A stretch of 64,000 nucleotides of DNA from Lachnospiraceae bacterium (GTDB lineage: Bacteria; Bacillota; Clostridia; Lachnospirales; Lachnospiraceae): contig JAIECJ010000030.1 of the NCBI GenBank assembly GCA_029068555.1, forward strand, positions 1-64,000, in the 5' to 3' direction. A program made the translations under genes and the position numbers. The notes under the pieces are model-generated. The model made no database searches. It saw only the letters and a list, made by a program, of their open reading frames with translations, and was not told where the DNA came from. Shown in pieces: positions 25,643 through 32,698 of the stretch (its first letter is position 1; each line of letters opens with the position of its first letter).

Positions 25643-27442
25643 ATGGGAAGAAAAATTTTTCAAAGACTCATAGCACACGTATTGGCAATGGCGTCTGCGT
25701 TCTCCCTGTGTCTGGGAGGAGGGACTTTTGGAACAGCGGATGTCGTGAAAGCGGCATCATCTGTGTCCGGTGTGTCCACCGTATCGAATATACCAGATGA
25801 CTTTGCAAAGGGAGTGGACATCTCAGCAGTAATTGCACTGGAGAAAAGCGGAGCATCTTTTTCTTATCTGGATGGAACATCAGGGGATATCTTTGATATT
25901 TTGTCCGGAGCTGGCGTGAACTACGTGCGGATTCGTGTCTGGAATAATCCGTATGACGCACAGCCGCCTTATAAAGGCTATGGTGCTGGAAATTGTGATT
26001 TGTACAATGCCAAGGTTTTGGGAAAACGGGCGACAGATGCGGGTATGAAGGTGCTGATTGACTTTCACTATTCCGATTTCTGGGCTGATCCCGCAAAACA
26101 GTTTGCCCCGAAGGATTGGGCGGATTACAGTCTTGCCTACAAGAAGGATGCGGTGTATAACTTTACCTACCAGAGTCTGCAGGCACTGTTAGATTACGGC
26201 GTGAATGTCGGCATGGTTCAGATTGGAAATGAGACGAACAGCACCATGGCAGGCGTCGGGGGAATTTACGATGGTGTCTGGGATTTCAGCTCTGGTGTTG
26301 CAGAGTTGATGCAGCAGGGCTGCTATGCAGTAGACGACATTAACCGCGCATACGGCAAGTCTGTTTTGAAAGTGCTGCATTTTACGGATTTGCTGGAGAA
26401 TGGCAAATGGTACGCAGAGTGCATGGCGAAACAAGGTGTCAATTATGATGTGTTTGCCACATCCTTTTATCCGATGTGGCATGGCTCGACAAGCCAGCTG
26501 GCATCAACACTGACCTATATTGCACAGACATATAACAAAAAGGTTATGGTTGCAGAGACGGCTTATCCGTTTACATATGACAACGCGGATTCACAGGGAA
26601 ATAACATTGGTGACGCGTCGGGAATGGTGTGTTCTGATTACAGTGTGAGCGTAGACGGGCAGGCACAGGCACTGCGCGATGTATTTGCAGCTGTGGCAAA
26701 AGTAAACGAATCGAAATGGGGATATGGAGTCGGTGTGTTTTACTGGGAGCCGGAGTGGATTGCCGTGGATTCTTCCACATGGGGAACGCATGGCTCCGGG
26801 TGGGCTTCCTCGTCATCAGGGAATTATGAGATGCTTTACAGTTCCTCAGTGCAGTTTTATTCCAACTATGATGGCGGCTCCACATGGGATAACATGACAC
26901 TGTTCGATAACACTGGAAAAGCTATGAAATCCCTGTATGTGTTTAATGACATCAGCGGTGTGTCCAGTACGATTTCATCATGTGCACAGAACAGCTCCTC
27001 ATTGGACGGTACCTATTATATTAAGAGCTATTACAGCGGCTTATATCTGGATGTTGCTGACGGATCAGGTGACAATAATGCCAATATACAGCAGTATTCC
27101 TATGAGGGATCGGCACGACAGCAGTTCAGGCTGGTTTCGACAGGCGACGGATATTACACAATTTATACAGGCGCATCCGGATTCCAGAAGGTAGTCGATG
27201 TTGCAGGCAAGAGTACAGACGATGGAGCAAATATTTTGCAGTATGCATATAAAGGGACAGACAATCAGAAATTCCAGGTGACAGAGGTTTCCGCCGGGGT
27301 ATATGCCATTAAGACAGGAATAACCTTCGGAGCATCCTGTCTGGACGTATATGAGTGGAGCACAGTCTCAGGCGGAAATATCGCACAGTGGAATTATTGG
27401 GGCGGAGACTGTCAGCTATGGTATCTGGAAAAGGCAGATTAA
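25643..27442 (+). CDS. Secreted endo-beta-1,4-galactanase (GH53) with ricin-type lectin domain
   Basis: This 599-aa exported enzyme has a signal peptide (about residues 1-35, Ala-rich end near KAASS) and a GH53 catalytic TIM barrel (about 50-430). FAKGVDISAVIALE and YVRIRVWNNPYD are typical. The acid/base Glu lies in VQIGNETNS (about 196) and the nucleophile in MVAETAYPF (about 304). A C-terminal ricin B-like lectin (about 455-599) carries the QQF/QKF/QLW-type repeats, likely binding galactan. It cuts beta-1,4-galactan of pectin or type I arabinogalactan, matching the arabinose genes at 3-7 kb. The start is ATG 25643 after GGAGG. Repeat A3 precedes it, and A4 begins two bases after its stop codon, with the duplicated target covering the stop codon. 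Confidence 0.93.
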   Translation: MGRKIFQRLIAHVLAMASAFSLCLGGGTFGTADVVKAASSVSGVSTVSNIPDDFAKGVDISAVIALEKSGASFSYLDGTSGDIFDILSGAGVNYVRIRVWNNPYDAQPPYKGYGAGNCDLYNAKVLGKRATDAGMKVLIDFHYSDFWADPAKQFAPKDWADYSLAYKKDAVYNFTYQSLQALLDYGVNVGMVQIGNETNSTMAGVGGIYDGVWDFSSGVAELMQQGCYAVDDINRAYGKSVLKVLHFTDLLENGKWYAECMAKQGVNYDVFATSFYPMWHGSTSQLASTLTYIAQTYNKKVMVAETAYPFTYDNADSQGNNIGDASGMVCSDYSVSVDGQAQALRDVFAAVAKVNESKWGYGVGVFYWEPEWIAVDSSTWGTHGSGWASSSSGNYEMLYSSSVQFYSNYDGGSTWDNMTLFDNTGKAMKSLYVFNDISGVSSTISSCAQNSSSLDGTYYIKSYYSGLYLDVADGSGDNNANIQQYSYEGSARQQFRLVSTGDGYYTIYTGASGFQKVVDVAGKSTDDGANILQYAYKGTDNQKFQVTEVSAGVYAIKTGITFGASCLDVYEWSTVSGGNIAQWNYWGGDCQLWYLEKAD

Positions 27443-27444
27443 GA

Positions 27445-27587
27445 GTTACTGTTCACACCTACGCCAAAGTAGTGGGAATCATGCGCCAAAATGCTTGCCT
27501 TTTAGCATTTTGTGTGCAAAAGCTGTTATAATGCACACCTCAAGAACTTATAAGCTGATGAAAACTGGCGTTGGTGTGAATTGTAAC
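27445..27587 (+). repeat. Family A MITE, copy A4, with 8-bp target duplication over a stop codon
   Basis: A 143-bp element flanked by GATTAAGA at 27437-27444 and 27588-27595. The left copy includes the last codon and TAA stop of the galactanase gene. It differs from A5 at only two positions. Confidence 0.95.
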
Positions 27588-27626
27588 GATTAAGAAATAA
27601 AAAGAAATAAAAAAATAAAAAAACAC

Positions 27627-27654
27627 TTGCAAAATTTCGAAAATCCAGTATAAT
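27627..27654 (+). promoter_or_regulatory. Promoter of the tRNA-Pro gene
   Basis: TTGCAA (27627-27632), a 16-base spacer and TATAAT (27649-27654) lie 43 bases before the tRNA. Confidence 0.65.
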
Positions 27655-27697
27655 ATATACGTAGCTGTCCAAAAGGCAGGGGCAGCTGTATATATTT

Positions 27698-27771
27698 CGT
27701 TGCGTGGCTCAGTTTGGTAGAGCGCTGCGTTCGGGACGCAGAGGTCGCAAGTTCGAATCTTGTCGCAACGA
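27698..27771 (+). tRNA. tRNA-Pro (CGG anticodon)
   Basis: The 74-base cloverleaf has a 7-bp acceptor stem CGTTGCG/CGCAACG, a GCTC/GAGC D stem, the anticodon stem CTGCG/CGCAG with loop TTCGGGA (anticodon CGG), and a T arm with TTCGAAT in the loop. The discriminator base is A and CCA is not encoded. It reads CCG proline codons. It has its own promoter and terminator and lies between two directly repeated A elements. Confidence 0.95.
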
Positions 27772-27792
27772 CTGGCTAAAAGCCTTGAAAAC

Positions 27793-27825
27793 ACTGGACT
27801 TTTGAGAGATTGTCCAGTTTTTTTT
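27793..27825 (+). terminator. Intrinsic terminator of the tRNA-Pro gene
   Basis: ACTGGAC and GTCCAGT form a stem with a 12-base loop, followed by eight T residues. Confidence 0.9.
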
Positions 27826-27900
27826 GCCCTGAAAAGAGGCAGAGGCAATCTGCATTTCCAGTTCCCCGATACGCTTTTCGCATACATTTGTTTTCTCTGT

Positions 27901-28043
27901 ATTACTGTTCACACCTACGCCAAAGTAGTGGGAATCATGCGCCAAAATGCTTGCCTTTTAGCATTTTGTGTGCAAAAGCTGTTATAATGCACACCTCAAT
28001 AACTTATAAGCTGATGAAAACTGGCGTTGGTGTGAATTGTAAC
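27901..28043 (+). repeat. Family A MITE, copy A5, with 8-bp target duplication
   Basis: A 143-bp element whose first base is A instead of G. It is flanked by TTCTCTGT at 27893-27900 and 28044-28051. It lies between the tRNA terminator and the histidine kinase gene, in the same orientation as A3 and A4. An internal TGTTATAAT (TATAAT at 27983-27988) reads toward the kinase gene. Confidence 0.95.
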
Positions 28044-28234
28044 TTCTCTGTTCGCTGAAATCTACGGTATGCCTGCCTTTATATTGACGCGACTGGGGGC
28101 ATATGATATTATGAAACAAATACTGCTGATTTTGCGGGGACGTGATATAAAACAAGGCGGAACCGTGCCAATATTCCGGAATTTGCGGGTACAGTTATTA
28201 TAGACGGAAAGTGGTCGGCATGGAGGGAAGACGT

Positions 28235-30805
28235 ATGGATTATTCGAGGGAGCTTTTTGAACGGACCGGCGAAAGCGCTTCGGTCGACAGGGAGCGTGAG
28301 CAGTACAGTGATATGCGCAGTGTTCAGAATTTGGAGACCGTCATCAATGAGGGACTCCGTGTCGCCCTGCTGGAGGAGACTCCGGATCAGTCGCTGGCGG
28401 TTTTGCTGGAGCACTTGGGAAAAGCGCTGAACGGAGAGCGGACTTACATTTTTGAGCAAAACGAGTCCGGCGGTGATGACAACACCTATGAGTGGGTGGC
28501 TGATGGTGTGCAGCCGGAAATGGAGAATCTTCAAAATCTTCCCCCAGAGGTGTGCGCAAGCTGGTATCGAAAGTTTGGTATTGGCAGGCATATCGTCATT
28601 GAGCGTCTGGAAGATATCCGTGATACGGATCCCCTTCAGTATGAGACCTTGAGACGTCAGAACGTCCATTCTCTTGTGGTGGTTCCCCTCTATGACGGCA
28701 AAAAGTTCATCGGCTTTTACGGCGTAGACAATCCGCCTGTGAAGTCGCTCGAATATGCGTCGAATATGCTCCAGACTGCAGCATACTTTATCGTATCTTC
28801 CCTGAAACGGCGCAATCTGTTTCGTGAGCTTCAAAAGCGGAGCTATAATGTTCTCCAAGCGCTTAGCGTGGACTATCTGGGCATCTATCAGGTGAACTTG
28901 GACACGGGTGAATGTGAGATATATCGGAACAGCCAGCGGATGGGTATGGATTGGGTTGTCAATTTTAAAGATGGCTATCAGTGTGCTATGGAGCGGTACA
29001 TTTCTCAGTATGTGGTTCTTCGGGATCAGGAACGGATCCGTTCTGTGACGAAAAAAGACTATGTTCTCGCGCAGCTCCGGATAAAGAAGAAATTTTCTGT
29101 CCGGTATCAGGTAAAGGACAGTTCCTCCGGACTCAAACACTTGGAGATACATTTCTCCGCCACGGAGAAGGAGAACTGCGCGATTTTTGCCCAGCGGGAT
29201 GTCAATGCCTTGGTGGAGCAGGAAGAGAAGTACAAGCTGGAGGCAAGACAAAGCCTGGAGGATATTCTGGAGGGAGCCAGAACCGGAATCTGGACGATCG
29301 AGCTGGAGGAGGGATGCCAGCCCAGGATGTATGCGGATCGAACCATGCGTATTCTTCTGGGAGTAACAGATGAGATTGATCCGGAGGAATGCTACCGGCA
29401 CTGGTTTGAAAATATTGATCCCGACTATGTGGATATGGTGCAGGAGGCGGTGGTGGATATACTGGAAACTGGGCGTTCCGAGGTCATTTACCCTTGGAAT
29501 CATCCAGAGCTGGGTAAAATATATGTCCGTTGCGGCGGTGTGCCGGACAAGTCATTCAAAAAAACGGGTGCCTGCCTGAACGGGTATCATCAGGACATCA
29601 CGGAGATAATGCTGACAAGGAAGAAACAGGAGCAGGCCATTATGGAGCTGCTGGAGAAGGTGAGACGGGCAAATTCGGCAAAAAGCGAATTTCTTTCCCA
29701 TATGTCGCATGATCTCCGTACGCCCATCAACGGCATTCTGGGAATGTTGGCCATCATGGAGAAAAGTCAGGACGATCTGGATCAGCAGAGAGCGTGCCAG
29801 AAGAAAATCCGTGTGTCAACAGAGCATTTGCTGTCTCTGGTTAACGATGTTCTTCAGGTCAGTAAGTTGGAGAGCGGAAGACCGGCGGCAGTGGAGGAAC
29901 CATTTGATCTTCATGATACGTTGGAAGACTGCATCACGATCCTGTCCCCCCAGGCGGAGAAGGGGGGGATCCGGCTGGGACTGGAGGAGGTCGATCTGCA
30001 GCATAGCAGACTGATCGGAAATCCGCTGCATTTAAAGCAGATCTTGATGAATGTCATTGAAAATGCCCTCAAATATAACCGTCCCCATGGTTCTGCGTTT
30101 GTTCAGGTAAAGGAGACCGCCTGCCAAGGTAGGACTGCAAACTATCAGTTTGTGATTGAAGATACCGGAATAGGTATCGGGGAGGACTTCAAAAAGCACA
30201 TTTTTGAGCCGTTTACCCAAGAACATCAGAGCGCAAGGACACACTATAATGGCGCTGGGCTTGGTATGTCCATTGTGAAAAAACTGGTAGACCAGATGAA
30301 GGGGACCATTGAGATAGACAGCCAGATCGGCAAGGGGAGCGTTGTTCGGATCTCCCTTCCCATTCGAATTGATGAGGAGTGTAGTGCGCAGCCTGTGGAT
30401 GAGGATCAGAATTTGCGCAGCAATATTGCCGGCATGCGTGTCCTTTTAGTGGAGGACAATGAAATCAACTGTGAAATCGTAGAGTTCATGCTAAAGGAGG
30501 CGGGGGCAGAGGTCGTGACCGCGAACGATGGAAAGGTCGCGGTGGATACGTTTGCGGCATCCGATCCGGGGACATTTGACTGTGTGCTTATGGATCTGAT
30601 GATGCCGGTTATGAGCGGATATGAGGCGACCCGTGTGATTCGCGCTATGGAACGGACAGACGCAGAAGCTGTACCCATCATAGCGCTGTCAGCGAACACA
30701 TTTGAGGAGGACATCGCACTGGCAAAGGACGCCGGGATGAATGAACATTTGGCGAAGCCGGTGGATATCGGTAAACTGTTCAGTGTCATGAGTAGGTTGA
30801 GGTGA
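28235..30805 (+). CDS. Hybrid histidine kinase with GAF, PAS-like and receiver domains
   Basis: This 856-aa cytoplasmic protein has no membrane segment. The order is a short N-terminal region, a GAF-type sensor (about 40-200; LLEHLGKALNGERTYIFEQN ... VPLYDGKKFIGFYGVDNPP), a PAS-like stretch (about 330-460), a dimerisation/phosphoacceptor helix with His492 in HMSHDLRTPINGILG, an HATPase domain (N-box NVIENALKYN, G boxes DTGIGIGEDF and GAGLGMSIVKKL), and a C-terminal receiver with Asp787 in CVLMDLMMPVMSGYEA. It has no DNA-binding output, so the phosphate must pass to an unlinked partner. The signal is unknown. The start is ATG 28235 after GGAGGG. Base composition appears a little richer in GC than in its neighbours, which might reflect transfer. 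No cognate regulator is adjacent. Confidence 0.9.
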   Translation: MDYSRELFERTGESASVDREREQYSDMRSVQNLETVINEGLRVALLEETPDQSLAVLLEHLGKALNGERTYIFEQNESGGDDNTYEWVADGVQPEMENLQNLPPEVCASWYRKFGIGRHIVIERLEDIRDTDPLQYETLRRQNVHSLVVVPLYDGKKFIGFYGVDNPPVKSLEYASNMLQTAAYFIVSSLKRRNLFRELQKRSYNVLQALSVDYLGIYQVNLDTGECEIYRNSQRMGMDWVVNFKDGYQCAMERYISQYVVLRDQERIRSVTKKDYVLAQLRIKKKFSVRYQVKDSSSGLKHLEIHFSATEKENCAIFAQRDVNALVEQEEKYKLEARQSLEDILEGARTGIWTIELEEGCQPRMYADRTMRILLGVTDEIDPEECYRHWFENIDPDYVDMVQEAVVDILETGRSEVIYPWNHPELGKIYVRCGGVPDKSFKKTGACLNGYHQDITEIMLTRKKQEQAIMELLEKVRRANSAKSEFLSHMSHDLRTPINGILGMLAIMEKSQDDLDQQRACQKKIRVSTEHLLSLVNDVLQVSKLESGRPAAVEEPFDLHDTLEDCITILSPQAEKGGIRLGLEEVDLQHSRLIGNPLHLKQILMNVIENALKYNRPHGSAFVQVKETACQGRTANYQFVIEDTGIGIGEDFKKHIFEPFTQEHQSARTHYNGAGLGMSIVKKLVDQMKGTIEIDSQIGKGSVVRISLPIRIDEECSAQPVDEDQNLRSNIAGMRVLLVEDNEINCEIVEFMLKEAGAEVVTANDGKVAVDTFAASDPGTFDCVLMDLMMPVMSGYEATRVIRAMERTDAEAVPIIALSANTFEEDIALAKDAGMNEHLAKPVDIGKLFSVMSRLR

Positions 30806-30854
30806 TTGCTTTTGGATCAAAGCGGCGTATTTAAGAGGATCCAGAATATAAGGT

Positions 30855-32189
30855 TTACGGCACGAGCTGGCAAAGTATTTTTACGGCATTCGGAAACTGC
30901 TCCGCAGGAACCTCACAGCAGGAGAGTGCTATATGTGCATAACCTTCACTTTTTTTCCCATTCTTGTGGATTGGGAAAACCAGAATGCCATTTGCAGCTG
31001 CCTTGTCGCGCAGCTCGTCGCTGGTCAGCGTGCACTTTACTTTCAGGTGCACAAGAAAGACCGACTCACCCATGTAAACCTCCGCACGCGTGCCAAATGC
31101 TTCTTCCAGAAGCGAAGACAATGTTTTTGCCTTGCTGGAATATAGGCGTTTGAGCTTTCGTATCTGACTCTCCAAGTGACCATCGCGCAGAAACTGGCAC
31201 AGGGCGAGCTGCTCCGACTTGGAGGCAGTCTGATTGTAGAGGGCCTTTTTTTTCTCGTACAATGGCAGCAGGGAGTCAGGCAGAATCATAAAGCTCAGAC
31301 GGATGGAGGGCAGCAGAAGCTTTGAGAATGTGCTTAAATAGACAACGTTTTCGCCGCCGGCAAGCCCCTGCAGACATGGTATCGGTTTGCTGAAATACCG
31401 AAATTCATTGTCGTAGTCGTCCTCGATGATCAGCCGGTCATACACCGCACATTCTTTTAAAAGCGCAAGCCGTTTTTCGACACTCATCACATCGCCGAGC
31501 GAGGTCATATGGGACGGTGTCATGTAGAGCACGTTTGTGTTTTCTTTGTCCTTTTCGATAGCAAATCCATAATCTTCAAAGATGACCATGCCCTGTGCGA
31601 AGCGCGTGTCGTGGAAGCAGACTGTCTGGCGTGCCTTGATGAGCGGGCACAATATATTGAGCAGCGACTGGGAGCCGGCACCGATCACAATATTTTCAGG
31701 GCGGCAGACCGCATTGCGCTTGTTCACTACATAGCGGCAGATGACCTCGCGCAGTTCGTACTCACCCTGCGGCTCGCCGTAGGTCAGCATACGCCCGTCC
31801 TGCCGCAGCGTGTTCTTGATGTAGCGCCGCCACAGATTGAAGTCAAAGCTGTCTGCGTCCACATTGTTTGACGTAAAATTGTATAAGATTTTATTTTTGT
31901 GTGCCGTACTCGATTTCGTACCGCAAACACTTTGACTGGAAGACATATTTGCTGTCCGGTCTGTGACATAGTACCCGCTCTGCGGTCTGGAAATAATGTA
32001 ACCATCTGCTGCGAGACACAGATAGGCAGTTTCGATGGTCGTACGGCTCAATCCCAGCTGCACTGCACCGCGCCGTATTGAGGGCATTTTCGTTCCTGGC
32101 ATCAGCCGTCCCGTGACAATCAGATCCTTATAGTAGTCATACACCTGTAAATAGCGCGTGGATTGTGTCGAATTGAAATCAAGATTCAT
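30855..32189 (-). CDS. MocR/PdxR-type GntR regulator with aminotransferase-like domain
   Basis: This 444-aa protein has an N-terminal winged helix of the GntR family (about residues 10-75; LIVTGRLMPGTKMPSIRRGAVQLGLSRTTIETAYLCLAADGYI) and a fold-type I aminotransferase-like domain (about 105-440) with IEDDYDNEF and the pyridoxal phosphate lysine in STFSKLLLPSIRLSF. MocR proteins sense PLP or an amino-compound adduct and regulate PLP synthesis, GABA use or transporters. The divergently transcribed ABC exporter pair starts 510 bp away and is a possible target, though the spacer is long and has its own terminator. The start follows GGAGGCGG. Confidence 0.92.
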   Translation of the reverse strand: MNLDFNSTQSTRYLQVYDYYKDLIVTGRLMPGTKMPSIRRGAVQLGLSRTTIETAYLCLAADGYIISRPQSGYYVTDRTANMSSSQSVCGTKSSTAHKNKILYNFTSNNVDADSFDFNLWRRYIKNTLRQDGRMLTYGEPQGEYELREVICRYVVNKRNAVCRPENIVIGAGSQSLLNILCPLIKARQTVCFHDTRFAQGMVIFEDYGFAIEKDKENTNVLYMTPSHMTSLGDVMSVEKRLALLKECAVYDRLIIEDDYDNEFRYFSKPIPCLQGLAGGENVVYLSTFSKLLLPSIRLSFMILPDSLLPLYEKKKALYNQTASKSEQLALCQFLRDGHLESQIRKLKRLYSSKAKTLSSLLEEAFGTRAEVYMGESVFLVHLKVKCTLTSDELRDKAAANGILVFPIHKNGKKSEGYAHIALSCCEVPAEQFPNAVKILCQLVP

Positions 32190-32393
32190 AGGTTATCCGC
32201 CTCCTCTGTTTGTGCTATGATAAATAGTAACACGGCTGGGCAGAGGACGCAAGACGGAGAAATGGTAATGCTTCACGCAAAATGCCAGATACCAACTGCG
32301 CCTTTTTCCAGAAGGATTCCCTTCCCATAAAGGTCGGTGATCTTCAAAAGAAGCAAAAGCCTGCTTCCAAGATAAATAGTCCTATTATCATGA

Positions 32394-32428
32394 ACCGAGA
32401 GACTTTGCAGAATCCCTCGGTCTTTTTG
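32394..32428 (+). terminator. Orphan intrinsic terminator in the MocR-ABC spacer
   Basis: ACCGAG (32394-32399) pairs with CTCGGT (32416-32421) before CTTTTTG. No forward-strand gene lies upstream (the MocR gene is on the minus strand), so it may end a small RNA or shield the exporter promoter. Bases 32190-32393 contain no gene I can support. Confidence 0.55.
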
Positions 32429-32451
32429 TTTTTGTTCTATCAAAGACAATA

Positions 32452-32479
32452 TTGACTAATTTACAGAATATGGTATCCT
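32452..32479 (+). promoter_or_regulatory. Promoter of the ABC exporter operon
   Basis: TTGACT (32452-32457), a 16-base spacer and TATCCT (32474-32479), giving a leader of over 200 bases before the first exporter gene. Confidence 0.5.
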
Positions 32480-32596
32480 ACTATTAGCATTTTGCTGTAA
32501 AAGTGATTTCCATAAGTGTCTGACCGCACTTTCACTATCTGCGGGAATGCATGAGGCAAGTTGTGGAAATAATATATAGAAATATTTATCAAAGAA

Positions 32597-32651
32597 ATTG
32601 AAATAAAAAGATTGAAATAAAAAGATTGAAATAAAAAGATTGAAATAAAAG
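32597..32651 (+). repeat. Tandem 14-bp repeat in the exporter leader
   Basis: ATTGAAATAAAAAG is repeated three times exactly (32597, 32611, 32625), then a fourth time with one A missing (32639-32651). It lies about 48 bases before the exporter start codon. Confidence 0.95.
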
Positions 32652-32698
32652 AAATCGCAATAAAAAAAGAATCCAACTTTGAAAGGGGAAAAACTTTT

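Noticed and set aside
27351..27593. 80-codon frame running from the galactanase end through A4
   Set aside because: Similar short frames arise at every A copy (for example at 1-270 and 27810-28058) because the element is open in one frame. There are no start signals, and the insertion position differs each time.
27445..28043. A4, tRNA-Pro and A5 as a composite transposon
   Set aside because: Each A copy has its own, different 8-bp duplication, so they inserted independently and the segment between them did not move as a unit.
28109..29503. 464-codon minus-strand frame opposite the hybrid kinase
   Set aside because: It is the antisense of the kinase gene, and its length follows from the codon use of that gene. 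No domain is recognisable.
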